Shown here piece by piece: positions 17,491 to 25,700 of a stretch of 64,000 bases of DNA (its first letter is position 1; the number at the start of each line of letters is the position of its first letter). Under the pieces are notes generated by a model. It was not told the DNA's origin, made no database searches, and was given only the letters and a program-made list of their open reading frames with translations. The stretch lies in assembly GCA_017505725.1 (NCBI GenBank), contig JAFVOR010000083.1, positions 1-64,000 on the forward strand, in the 5' to 3' direction. This DNA is from Alistipes sp. GTDB taxonomy: Bacteria; Bacteroidota; Bacteroidia; Bacteroidales; Rikenellaceae. Position numbers and translations under genes: made by a program.

Positions 17491-18110
17491 AGGTGGTATT
17501 GGTAGACGACCACGCGCTATTCCGCAATGGTCTGCGCACACTCCTCGATGGTCATCGAGGATGTCGCGTTGTGGCCGAGGCGGGCGATGGTACCGACTTT
17601 CTCGCATCCGAGGAGGCACTCAATGCCGATGTGGTCTTTATGGATATCTCGATGCCGACGCTCTCGGGCGATAAGGCTACAGCCGCAGCTTTGGAGCGCA
17701 ACCCGAACCTCAAGGTGATATGCCTCTCGATGTATGGCGACGAGAAGTACTACTCGATGATGGTGGAGGCGGGAGCAAAGGGATTTCTGCTGAAGGACTC
17801 ATCGATAGACGAGGTGTTCGAGGCTATCTCTCGGGTGATGGCGGGCGAGGAGTACTTCTGCAAGGAGATTATGAGGGTGCTCTCCGACGCAATGCGCCGC
17901 AACGAGAAGACCGACAAACTCTCCGAGCGCGAGATTGATGTACTGCTCGAGATATGCCGAGGTCTCTCGACACAGGAGATAGCCGACAAGCTCTTCCTCT
18001 CAAAGCGCACCGTCGACTCGCACCGTGCCAACATCCTCGAGAAGACCGGCTCGAAGAACACCGCCAGCCTGGTGGTCTACGCCATCAAGCACAACCTCGT
18101 GGAGGTGTAG
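17475..18110 (+). CDS. NarL/FixJ-family response regulator
   Basis: A 211-residue DNA-binding response regulator. The receiver domain has D-D-H at 11-13 and the phospho-acceptor Asp57 in V-F-M-D-I-S-M-P. The C-terminal LuxR-type helix-turn-helix starts at L-S-E-R-E-I-D-V-L and includes T-Q-E-I-A-D-K-L-F-L-S-K-R-T-V. It overlaps the kinase gene, so the pair is co-translated. Targets are unknown. Confidence 0.93.
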   Translation: MEKEIKVVLVDDHALFRNGLRTLLDGHRGCRVVAEAGDGTDFLASEEALNADVVFMDISMPTLSGDKATAAALERNPNLKVICLSMYGDEKYYSMMVEAGAKGFLLKDSSIDEVFEAISRVMAGEEYFCKEIMRVLSDAMRRNEKTDKLSEREIDVLLEICRGLSTQEIADKLFLSKRTVDSHRANILEKTGSKNTASLVVYAIKHNLVEV

Positions 18111-18111
18111 A

Positions 18112-18164
18112 AATTAGAATGCAGAATTCAGAATGCAGAATGCAGAATTAAAAATTATTTTGCC
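18112..18164. repeat. degenerate GAATGCAGAATTC-type intergenic repeat
   Basis: Four degenerate units built on AGAATGC / AGAATTC, ending AATTAAAAATTA. The same motif family reappears at 22479-22570. It has no coding potential. Confidence 0.6.
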
Positions 18165-18245
18165 CTAACGACACTAACGCCTCTAACGACACTAACGACA
18201 CTAACGACCTTAACGCCTCTAACGACACTAACGACCTTAACGAAA
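18165..18245. repeat. nine tandem 9-nt units, YTAACGNCN
   Basis: Nine consecutive 9-base units (CTAACGACA, CTAACGCCT, CTAACGACC, TTAACGCCT and similar) without a break. Related units flank the 87-nt repeat near 44300-44430 (read on the other strand as GGCGTTAG). It lies between the response regulator gene and the duplicated gdhA leader. Confidence 0.8.
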
Positions 18246-18458
18246 ATAGCTAACAACAGAGAACAAACTGAAAACATAGTAACAACATTAAATTTACAGA
18301 GTTATGAAGGTATAAGTCCCCCTTTGCCAAAGGGGGATTTAGGGGGAATGTAAAGATGACTCATTTACATTCATAACCCCAAGGTATCGCAATAGCTAAC
18401 AACAGAGAACAAACTGAAAACATAGTAACAACATTAAATTTACAGAGTTATGAAGGTA
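18245..18458 (+). repeat. perfect 68-nt direct duplication of the gdhA leader and start codon
   Basis: Bases 18245-18312 are repeated exactly at 18391-18458 (period 146). The repeat covers the leader, the ATG and the next two codons of gdhA. In the first copy the reading frame is ATG AAG GTA TAA, a three-codon decoy; the second copy continues into gdhA. The 78 bases between copies hold two hairpins: CCCCCTTT / AAAGGGGG (18318-18336) and GAATGTAAA / TTTACATTC (18346-18372). Confidence 0.9.
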
Positions 18459-19787
18459 AATGAGATTATGAGCAACTTGGAGCAGAAGCATCCGGGTGAG
18501 AACGAGTACCTGCAAGCGGTACGCGAAGTATTGGAGTCGATCGAGGAGGTTTACAACCAGCACCCCGAGTTCGAGAAGGCAAAGATCGTGGAGCGCATTG
18601 TCGAGCCAGATCGTATCATCACATTCCGTGTTACTTGGGTAGACGACAAGGGCGAGATTCAGACCAACCTCGGCTATCGCATCCAGTTCAACTCGGCGAT
18701 CGGTCCTTACAAGGGCGGTATCCGTTTCCACAAGGCTGTGAACCCTTCGATGTTGAAGTTCCTCGGCTTTGATCAGACATTCAAGAACGCCTTGACTACC
18801 CTCCCTATGGGTGGTGCAAAGGGTGGCTCGGACTTCGATCCTGTAGGCAAGAGTGACGCTGAGATTATGCGTTTCTGCCAGGCCTTTATGCTCGAGTTGT
18901 GGCAGAATATCGGCCCTGATACCGATGTCCCTGCAGGTGATGTCGGCGTAGGTGGTCGTGAGATTGGCTATATGTACGGTATGTACAAGAAGTTGGCACG
19001 CGAGTACAACACAGGTGTATTGACAGGTAAGGGCCTCACTTGGGGTGGTTCGTTGATCCGTCCTGAGGCTACAGGTTTCGGTGCATTGTACTTTGTGGAG
19101 CATATGCTCAACCGCGCAGGCAAGGAGCTCAAGGGTGCAAAAGTTGCCATCTCGGGCTTCGGTAATGTGGCTTGGGGTGCAGCGAAGAAGGCTACCGAGC
19201 TCGGTGCGAAGGTTATCGCAATCTCGGGTCCTGACGGTGTGGTGCTCAACCCTAACGGTATGAACGACGAAAAGATCGCCTATATGTTGGAGCTCCGCGC
19301 TTCGAACCGCAACATTGTGGCTCCATTCGCAGAGAAGTTCACCGACGCTACATTCATCCCTGGCAAGAAGGCCTGGAGCGTGAAGTGCGACATCGCACTC
19401 CCTTGCGCATTCCAGAATGAGTTGACAGGTGCAGATGCCGAGGAGTTGCTCGCAAATGGTACTTGGTGTGTTGCCGAGGTATCGAATATGGGTTGTACCC
19501 CTGAGGCTATCGCAGCGTTCCAGAATGCGAAGATCCTCTTCGCTCCAGGCAAGGCTGTAAACGCTGGTGGTGTGGCTACATCGGGCTTGGAGATGACCCA
19601 GAATGCTATGCACATCTCGTGGTCGGCAGCCGAGGTTGACGAGAAGTTGCACTACATTATGCACTCCATCCACGAGGCTTGCGTCAAGGCAGGTCAGGAG
19701 GGCGACCGCGTGAACTATGTGAAGGGCGCAAACATCGCCGGCTTCCTCAAGGTTGCACAGGCTATGCTCGAGCAGGGTATCATATAG
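18450..19787 (+). CDS. gdhA: NADP-type glutamate dehydrogenase
   Basis: A 445-residue hexameric glutamate dehydrogenase that converts 2-oxoglutarate and ammonium to glutamate, the main ammonia assimilation route in Bacteroidales. Motifs include G-P-Y-K-G-G-I-R-F-H, the active-site P-M-G-G-A-K-G-G-S-D-F, and the nucleotide-binding S-G-F-G-N-V-A. Length and the hydrophilic N-terminal helix fit the 445-450 residue NADP class. The ATG is in the second copy of a duplicated leader. A strong bidirectional terminator follows. Confidence 0.96.
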   Translation: MKVNEIMSNLEQKHPGENEYLQAVREVLESIEEVYNQHPEFEKAKIVERIVEPDRIITFRVTWVDDKGEIQTNLGYRIQFNSAIGPYKGGIRFHKAVNPSMLKFLGFDQTFKNALTTLPMGGAKGGSDFDPVGKSDAEIMRFCQAFMLELWQNIGPDTDVPAGDVGVGGREIGYMYGMYKKLAREYNTGVLTGKGLTWGGSLIRPEATGFGALYFVEHMLNRAGKELKGAKVAISGFGNVAWGAAKKATELGAKVIAISGPDGVVLNPNGMNDEKIAYMLELRASNRNIVAPFAEKFTDATFIPGKKAWSVKCDIALPCAFQNELTGADAEELLANGTWCVAEVSNMGCTPEAIAAFQNAKILFAPGKAVNAGGVATSGLEMTQNAMHISWSAAEVDEKLHYIMHSIHEACVKAGQEGDRVNYVKGANIAGFLKVAQAMLEQGII

Positions 19788-19806
19788 TCTATACCTATAT
19801 ATAATA

Positions 19807-19836
19807 ATGGGGTCACTTCTCACGGAGTGACCCCAT
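19807..19836. terminator. bidirectional terminator between gdhA and recJ
   Basis: An 11-bp perfect inverted repeat ATGGGGTCACT / AGTGACCCCAT with an 8-base loop, between convergent stops, with a T-rich tail on the plus strand. Confidence 0.85.
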
Positions 19837-19859
19837 TACTTTTACCCGTCATTCGGATG

Positions 19860-21620
19860 TTAGTTGTTCTTCTTGATATCCTTGATGCGCAACTGCAACG
19901 ATGCCTTGCCGCGATAGTTGTTCTCGACAATCTGATAGCAGATGTTGATAGGACGACCACCACGCACCCACTCGTAGAAGGATGGTTGCTGGAAGGCGAT
20001 AGTCTGCATATTGGCCTTCGGTGCTGATGGCTGGTGCAGATCCATACGGAGATGCTCGGCATCCATACCCACCAACTTCGCATCGCCATTGTTGATGCAA
20101 TCCTCCGACGCAAATATCGGCAGATTATTGCCCGGTCCGAATGGCTGGAAGCGGTTGAGCTCGCGGAAGAAGTTTGTAGTGATATCGGCAAAGTCGAGCA
20201 TACTGTCGATCTCGACCTGTGGAATAAGGCTCTTCGGGTCGATATTCTCCTCGACAAATTGGTTGAATCGACGCTTGAACTCCTCAACATTCTCAGGCTT
20301 CATCGTAAGACCTGCGGCGTACATATGGCCACCGAAGTTTTCCAACAAATCCGAACACGACTCCACAGCCTGATAGAGGTCGAAGCCCGCAATAGAGCGT
20401 GCCGAGCCTGTAACAAAGCCATTGCTCTGGGTGAGCACCACCGTAGGGCGGTAGTAGGTCTCGATAAGGCGCGATGCCACGATACCCACGATACCCTTCA
20501 TCCAATTTGGATTGTAGATGACGATGCTCTTCTGTGCCTTGAGTTGCGGATTGTTCTCGACAAACTCGTGAGCCTCCTGCGTTACGGAGCGATCCTCCTT
20601 CTTGCGATCCTGGTTGTAGTTGTCGATACCCTCGCCCAACGAGCGTGCAGTCTCCTCGTTACCCTCGACAAGCAACTTCACTGCCGCATAGCCTCCAGAA
20701 GGAACCGAGTCCTCTGGGTACTCATCCATACGCATTCGTCCCGCAGCATTGATGCGCGGACCGATCTTGAAGATGATGTCATCGATGGTTATGTTCTGCT
20801 CCTCGAGACCGCAGATGCGGATTATCGAAGAGAGTCCCTCCGAAGGTTGTGCGTTGAGTCGCTTGAGACCGTAGTGCGCAAGGATGCGGTTTTCGTCGGT
20901 CAGCGCAACGATATCCGAGGCAATACTTACGACCAGGAGGTCGAGGAACTGCTCGATTTCGCTAAACGGAATGTTGTGCTTTTGCGAATAGGCTTGTACC
21001 AACTTAAATCCCACGCCACAGCCCGACAACTCATCGAACGGATAGTTGCAGTCTGTGCGCTTTGGGTCGAGAACAGCTACAGCGCGAGGAATCTCCTCGG
21101 CCGGAAGATGATGGTCGCAGATAATGAAATCTACCCCTTTCTGTGTTGCATAGTCCACCTTCTCGACAGCCTTAATACCACAATCGAGGGCAATGATAAG
21201 TTTCACTCCCTTCTTTGCGGCAATGTCGATACCCCTCTTCGAAATACCATAACCCTCGGTATAACGATCGGGAATGTAGAACATCAGGTTGTTATGCCCG
21301 ATGTGGCGCAGAAATTTATATACGAGCGCAACGGCAGTGGTGCCATCCACATCGTAATCGCCATAGACCATAATCTTCTGGTTCTTGGCAATAGCCTCCT
21401 CCAAACGGGCCACTGCGAGATCCATATCCTTCATCAGGAACGGATTGTGCAGATCGTCGAGTCGAGGATTGAAAAATCTCTTCGCTTTGTCTACGGTGTC
21501 TATGCCTCTTTGTACCAATAGGTTCGCCAAAACCGTAGGGATTCTCAACGAGGTAGCAATGTGATCTACCGTCAATGAGTTGCCCTGTGGTTTGACTACC
21601 CACCTTTTCTGAATAGGCAT
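19860..21620 (-). CDS. recJ: single-stranded-DNA-specific exonuclease RecJ
   Basis: A 586-residue DHH-family 5'-3' exonuclease used in recombination and mismatch repair. It has Y-G-D-Y-D-V-D-G-T-T (motif I), an internal C-D-H-H (DHH motif III), G-P-R-I-N-A-A-G-R (motif IV region), and the DHHA1-type G-S-A-R-S segment, with an OB domain at the C-terminus. Length fits the family (560-600). It follows lipB by 53 bases on the same strand, so the two may be co-transcribed. Confidence 0.95.
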   Translation of the reverse strand: MPIQKRWVVKPQGNSLTVDHIATSLRIPTVLANLLVQRGIDTVDKAKRFFNPRLDDLHNPFLMKDMDLAVARLEEAIAKNQKIMVYGDYDVDGTTAVALVYKFLRHIGHNNLMFYIPDRYTEGYGISKRGIDIAAKKGVKLIIALDCGIKAVEKVDYATQKGVDFIICDHHLPAEEIPRAVAVLDPKRTDCNYPFDELSGCGVGFKLVQAYSQKHNIPFSEIEQFLDLLVVSIASDIVALTDENRILAHYGLKRLNAQPSEGLSSIIRICGLEEQNITIDDIIFKIGPRINAAGRMRMDEYPEDSVPSGGYAAVKLLVEGNEETARSLGEGIDNYNQDRKKEDRSVTQEAHEFVENNPQLKAQKSIVIYNPNWMKGIVGIVASRLIETYYRPTVVLTQSNGFVTGSARSIAGFDLYQAVESCSDLLENFGGHMYAAGLTMKPENVEEFKRRFNQFVEENIDPKSLIPQVEIDSMLDFADITTNFFRELNRFQPFGPGNNLPIFASEDCINNGDAKLVGMDAEHLRMDLHQPSAPKANMQTIAFQQPSFYEWVRGGRPINICYQIVENNYRGKASLQLRIKDIKKNN

Positions 21621-21673
21621 ACTCGTTAATTTTTATTTTATATATATTTTTCAATTTTTTTTCGCTTCTAAGT

Positions 21674-22372
21674 TTAGCCCTTCACGAGCCCGAAATTGGC
21701 GAGCAGCTTCTCGCACAACACCTTACTTGCCTCGTCGAACGACACCTCTCGAAAGAGCTCCTTCGAGATGGAGGTCACACCCTTGTCGACAAAGCCACAC
21801 GGGTTTATCATAGTAAACCACTTCAAATCGGTCGAGGCATTGAGTGCCAATCCGTGCATCGTGACATAGCGCGATGCCTTGACTCCTATAGCGCAAATCT
21901 TTCGCCAATTGCGCTCGATGCTCTCGCCCTCGGCATTTGACACCCTATCGCAGAGCCATACACCCGTAGCTCCGGCCAAGCGACACGCACCGATACCATA
22001 CTCGGCAACCGCCTCGATAATGCTCTGCTCGAGCAACTCGATATACCGCTTGAGGCCAATGCCCAACTTCTGCAGGTCGAGAATCGGATAGCAGACCACC
22101 TGACCTTCACCGTGGAAGGTGATGTCGCCACCTCGATCTATGTGATAGAACTCTGCGCCAAGAGCATTGAGGCGAGCCTCGTCGATAAGCATATTGCTTA
22201 TGTTGCCACTCTTGCCAAGTGTGTATACTGCGGGGTGCTCCACAAATATTATCGTGCCGGCGAAGTCACTCTCCTCGCCACGCTTTGCGAGAAGCTCATC
22301 GAAGAGTTGCTGCTGCAACTCCCAGCACTCCTTGTAGGGCATTCGCCCAACCCATCTGCACTCTACACGCAT
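21674..22372 (-). CDS. lipB: octanoyltransferase LipB
   Basis: A 232-residue lipoyl(octanoyl) transferase that moves octanoyl from acyl carrier protein onto lipoyl domains. It has the R-G-G-D-I-T-F-H-G-E-G-Q motif and the active-site region A-T-G-V-W followed by K-I-C-A-I-G-V-K-A. The ATG at 22372 is preferred to a TTG two codons upstream. With lipA nearby it supplies lipoate for 2-oxoacid dehydrogenases and for GcvH of the glycine cleavage system, whose gcvP lies 5 kb away. Confidence 0.95.
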   Translation of the reverse strand: MRVECRWVGRMPYKECWELQQQLFDELLAKRGEESDFAGTIIFVEHPAVYTLGKSGNISNMLIDEARLNALGAEFYHIDRGGDITFHGEGQVVCYPILDLQKLGIGLKRYIELLEQSIIEAVAEYGIGACRLAGATGVWLCDRVSNAEGESIERNWRKICAIGVKASRYVTMHGLALNASTDLKWFTMINPCGFVDKGVTSISKELFREVSFDEASKVLCEKLLANFGLVKG

Positions 22373-22391
22373 ACACAAATTAAAAATTCAG

Positions 22392-22478
22392 AACCGACGC
22401 TGCGGAGCGAGAGCAGAGGGCAAACTTGTTTGCACTATGCCAAGCCGCGAGGAGGAAAAGCCTGCAAAGCAGGGTTAA
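22392..22478 (+). repeat. 87-nt three-hairpin intergenic repeat, copy A
   Basis: One of three 87-nt copies in the window (others at 44306-44392 on the minus strand and 47373-47459). It contains three small inverted repeats in order: CGCT-GCGG-AGCG, GCAAAC-TT-GTTTGC and CCTGC-AAA-GCAGG. It lies between lipB and lipA. Confidence 0.85.
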
Positions 22479-22570
22479 TGCAAAATGCAAAATTCAAAAT
22501 GTACAACAACACAATGCAAAATGCAAAATGCAGAATGTACAATACACAATGCAGAATGCAAAATTCTGAA
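22479..22570. repeat. degenerate AATGCAAAATGC-type repeat array
   Basis: About ten degenerate units based on AATGCAAA / AATGCAGA / AATTCAAA with interspersed AATGTACAA. It directly follows repeat copy A and has no coding features. It resembles the array at 18112-18164. Confidence 0.7.
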
Positions 22571-22607
22571 TAATTACCTATTTCAAAATCGAGAATTTAG
22601 CAACTCG

Positions 22608-23492
22608 CTATCGGGTTGCCTTGATGGAGGAGAGAGCCTCGTCTGCGAGGTACGACGAGCGCACCAACGGACCACTTGCACAGTGGCTGAAGCCCATTTC
22701 GAGAGCGAGCTGTCGATATCGCTCGAAGGTCTCGGGGGTGATATATTCCGCAACGGGAACCTGCTCCTCCGAAGGTCGAAGATACTGTCCGAGGGTTACA
22801 ATCTTAACGCCTGCATCACGCAGATCGCGCAAGGTTTGCAGCACCTCCTCTTCGCTCTCGCCAAGTCCTACCATCAATCCGCTCTTGGTCGTCACTCCAC
22901 GCTCGCTCATATAGCGCAATGCCGCTAACGAGGTGCGATAGGTCGCTTTGGCGCGAACAATCGGAGTGAGACGCTCGACGGTCTCGATGTTATGCCCGAT
23001 GATATCGGGCTTCGATGCCATCACCACCTCCAACGAGGTTGCTACTGCATCGAGGTCCGGAATAAGGAGCTCAATTGTTGCGTTTGGATTTTTCGCTTTG
23101 ATGGCCTCGACAGTCTGCGCCCAATGCGCAGCACCACCATCGGCCAAGTCGTCGCGCGTAACCGAAGTTACCACAACGTGCCTAAGTCCCATAAGATGTA
23201 CACTCTCAGCCACCTCTTGTGGCTCTACCGGATTTGGCGGCAACGGTTTGCCGGTTTTGGTTGCGCAAAAACGACAACCTCGGGTACACACATCGCCCAA
23301 AATCATAAATGTGGCAGTTCGTTTACTCCAACATTCCGCCTTATTTGGGCATCGTCCGCTGCTGCAAATCGTATGGAGAGAGTGTTCACGCACTATGCGA
23401 GCCACCTCAGCAAAAGTATCACTTCTGTGGAGGCGTATCTTTAGCCAATCCGGCTTTCTCGCTGGTGCATTTTCACCATACAACTTCGGCAT
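22608..23492 (-). CDS. lipA: lipoyl synthase LipA
   Basis: A 294-residue radical SAM enzyme that inserts two sulfurs into protein-bound octanoyl groups. It carries the auxiliary-cluster motif C-S-S-G-R-C-P-N-K-A-E-C-W, the radical SAM motif C-T-R-G-C-R-F-C, and the C-terminal R-S-S-Y that ligates the auxiliary cluster (V-R-S-S-Y-L-A-D-E). Length is normal. A TATCTTTG promoter lies 28 bases upstream. Confidence 0.97.
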   Translation of the reverse strand: MPKLYGENAPARKPDWLKIRLHRSDTFAEVARIVREHSLHTICSSGRCPNKAECWSKRTATFMILGDVCTRGCRFCATKTGKPLPPNPVEPQEVAESVHLMGLRHVVVTSVTRDDLADGGAAHWAQTVEAIKAKNPNATIELLIPDLDAVATSLEVVMASKPDIIGHNIETVERLTPIVRAKATYRTSLAALRYMSERGVTTKSGLMVGLGESEEEVLQTLRDLRDAGVKIVTLGQYLRPSEEQVPVAEYITPETFERYRQLALEMGFSHCASGPLVRSSYLADEALSSIKATR

Positions 23493-23520
23493 TTTATTAA
23501 GTTCATTATTCCTATTGGTG

Positions 23521-23528
23521 CAAAGATA
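23521..23528 (-). promoter_or_regulatory. -7 element of lipA
   Basis: TATCTTTG on the minus strand (23528-23521), 28 bases before the lipA ATG. Confidence 0.6.
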
Positions 23529-23661
23529 AAAAATATTTTTCAGTTTTGAAAGTCGCGCACTAAAAATTTACAATTTTTTAGACTATAACCACTATATACC
23601 CTCGCCACACTCCACAAAAAGGTCAAAAGGGTACGATTTTTAAGATTTTTTTCGAAAAAGT

Positions 23662-23692
23662 TTTGTGAAAAAGAAAAATCGTTGTACCTTTG
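23662..23692 (+). promoter_or_regulatory. promoter of rpmH
   Basis: TTTG at 23662-23665 and TACCTTTG at 23685-23692 are separated by 19 bases, a consensus Bacteroidota promoter. The start codon is 62 bases downstream. Confidence 0.75.
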
Positions 23693-23754
23693 CACCTCGC
23701 ATAGGGACACTATGCACTTAGATTAGAGCGTAAAACAATAAAAACTATACAATT

Positions 23755-23922
23755 ATGGCAATGAAGAGAACTTACCAGCCATCGCGCCGCAAGCGTATTA
23801 ACAAGCACGGTTTCCGCGCTCGTATGGCTACTGCGAATGGCCGCAAGGTGTTGGCTGCTCGCCGCGCAAAGGGTCGCAAGAAGTTGACTGTTTCGGACGA
23901 GGCAACTTTCAAGTACAATTAA
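23755..23922 (+). CDS. rpmH: 50S ribosomal protein L34
   Basis: A 55-residue highly basic protein with the family signature K-R-T-Y-Q-P-S, then [12 protein letters not shown] and [14 protein letters not shown]. The start at 23755 (M-A-M-K-R) adds two residues to the common M-K-R start; the second ATG at 23761 is equally possible. Its own promoter and terminator bracket it. The usual rnpA/dnaA/oriC neighbourhood of rpmH is absent here. Confidence 0.96.
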   Translation: MAMKRTYQPSRRKRINKHGFRARMATANGRKVLAARRAKGRKKLTVSDEATFKYN

Positions 23923-23948
23923 TCTGTAACAAGTTACGATTAAAATAT

Positions 23949-23973
23949 AAAGGAGTGCAATGTGCACTCCTTT
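23949..23973. terminator. terminator between rpmH and the nucleoside kinase gene
   Basis: An 11-bp perfect inverted repeat AAAGGAGTGCA / TGCACTCCTTT with a 3-base loop and T-rich flanks, between convergent genes. Confidence 0.85.
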
Positions 23974-23998
23974 ATATTTTTGTATCCATCAAGCACCT

Positions 23999-25669
23999 CT
24001 AATACTTGAACGCACTACCTCCGACAAACTCACGCAACACCGATGTTGGCGGTATCTCGTCGGTGGTCAAAGGGTGGAAGTTATCGAGGAACTTGAGCAG
24101 GCCCTGCGCTGTAGCGTACTCGGGACGGGTGTTCGGTATGGCACGCAGGAGTGGCTCAGCAATAGGCTTGAGCACCGCAATCTCGTAGAAGAGCGACGAG
24201 TTGAACATCACATCTGCCTCCTCCTGATATGGGAAGATATTGCGCTCCTCGCCACGACGCACACTTGGCCAACGGGCAATCGTATCGGCAGCACTGATTC
24301 CTCGGGTAGCATTGTCGCGAATCATACGGCGCAACAAGCGGTTGTCGGTTGTGTGTATGCGCGAGGTGTCATCCATAGCCACCGAGGTGAAGCACGAAGC
24401 GTAGAGACGGAACTTTGCGCTGTTCGGGATGCTCGGCGTAAGTCGTGGATTGAGCGAGTGGATGCCCTCCATAATGAGTATCGAGCGGTCATCAAGTTGA
24501 AGTGGATTTTCGTGCCACTTGCGGGTGCCGCTGATAAAGTCGAAGCGAGGAATCTCGACACTCTCGCCCGCCATCAGCTTACCCAAATCCTCGTTGAGTC
24601 GTGCAAGGTCGATAGCCTCCAAAGCCTCGAAATCGTAGTCGCCATTCTCGTCGCGTGGGGTATCCTCACGATTTACGAAGTAGTCGTCGGTCGAGATAAG
24701 CACAGGGTGCAGACCAAGCACTCGCAGTTGCACGCCGAGTCGCTTCGATGTGGTGGTCTTGCCACTCGACGAAGGGCCCGAGATAAGCACCAGACGCATA
24801 CCTCGCTCACGATTTGCTGCGGCAATAGTATCGGCAATGCTCGAGAGTTGTTTCTCGTGCACCGCCTCGGCAATCTGAATAAGTTCACTCTTGTCACCCT
24901 GCTCGATGCGCTTGTTGAGCTTACCGACGGTAGAGACACCCATTATATCGACCCAATAACCATAGTTGTCGAAGATGGTAAACATCTTCTTGAGGTTTGG
25001 CGCAGGAGCGATGGTATCGGGGGCAGTGCGCGAAGGTATCGAGATGTAGAAGCCCTTGAAATATGGCACCACCTCGAAGCGGTCGATATAGGCGGTAGAC
25101 GGAGCAAGAGCACCGAAGAAGTAGCCCACCTCATCACCCAGACGCTCGATGCTGCTGTAGAGTCGCTGACGGGTCTGCAACAGATCGACCTTATCGTCAA
25201 AACCTCGCTTTGCAAACTCTGCGATAACCTCCTCTGTCGGCAGTTTCTCGCGTGTGATAGGCAAGTTGGCACTCACTATCTGCTGCGCAGTGTCGTAAAG
25301 TGCGCGACACTCCTCTACCGAGAACTCCTCCTTGCCCTCCACCTCGCAGTAGATGCTATCGCCAATGGCGTGACGGGCACGGAACCTCTGCTGAGGATAG
25401 AGTTTCGACACCACAGCCTGCATAATAAATATCATCGTGCGCTGATAGACACGGAAACCTGCGTGGGTGCGGATATCGAAGAACTCCACCTTGACAGGGG
25501 TGTATATCTTGTAGTTCAACTCCTTGATGCGATGGTTGACAAGCGCGGCAAGGTAGGGGTATTCGCCCTTCAATGATAGCTGCTCGGCAAGCTCTATGAG
25601 CGATGTACCCATCTCGACATTAACATCTACATCGCTATTTACGCAGTGAATTTTAACAAAATGTCCCAT
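23999..25669 (-). CDS. nucleoside kinase with N-terminal TGS-like and threonyl-tRNA-synthetase-like regions
   Basis: A 556-residue protein with a uridine-kinase-type C-terminal half. Residues about 1-60 look like a TGS domain, and residues 60-200 resemble the second additional domain of threonyl-tRNA synthetase. The P-loop G-P-S-S-S-G-K-T-T lies near residue 300, followed by S-T-D-D-Y-F and E-G-I-H-S-L-N. This fused architecture is common in Bacteroidota and Firmicutes and is usually annotated uridine or nucleoside kinase. The substrate is not proved; pyrimidine salvage is likely. Confidence 0.85.
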   Translation of the reverse strand: MGHFVKIHCVNSDVDVNVEMGTSLIELAEQLSLKGEYPYLAALVNHRIKELNYKIYTPVKVEFFDIRTHAGFRVYQRTMIFIMQAVVSKLYPQQRFRARHAIGDSIYCEVEGKEEFSVEECRALYDTAQQIVSANLPITREKLPTEEVIAEFAKRGFDDKVDLLQTRQRLYSSIERLGDEVGYFFGALAPSTAYIDRFEVVPYFKGFYISIPSRTAPDTIAPAPNLKKMFTIFDNYGYWVDIMGVSTVGKLNKRIEQGDKSELIQIAEAVHEKQLSSIADTIAAANRERGMRLVLISGPSSSGKTTTSKRLGVQLRVLGLHPVLISTDDYFVNREDTPRDENGDYDFEALEAIDLARLNEDLGKLMAGESVEIPRFDFISGTRKWHENPLQLDDRSILIMEGIHSLNPRLTPSIPNSAKFRLYASCFTSVAMDDTSRIHTTDNRLLRRMIRDNATRGISAADTIARWPSVRRGEERNIFPYQEEADVMFNSSLFYEIAVLKPIAEPLLRAIPNTRPEYATAQGLLKFLDNFHPLTTDEIPPTSVLREFVGGSAFKY

Positions 25670-25700
25670 AGTAACGTTTTTTCATCTGTTTCATAAAGTG

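Noticed and set aside
18165..18245. Tandem 9-nt units resembling a short repeat array
   Set aside because: Not CRISPR: units are contiguous with no spacers, and there are no cas genes.
18313..18390. Insert between the duplicated gdhA leaders read as a small insertion sequence with target-site duplication
   Set aside because: Seventy-eight bases hold no transposase and no terminal repeats, and a 68-base target duplication would be far longer than usual.
23530..23680. AT-rich region before rpmH considered as a replication origin
   Set aside because: No cluster of DnaA boxes and no dnaA, rnpA or dnaN neighbours.
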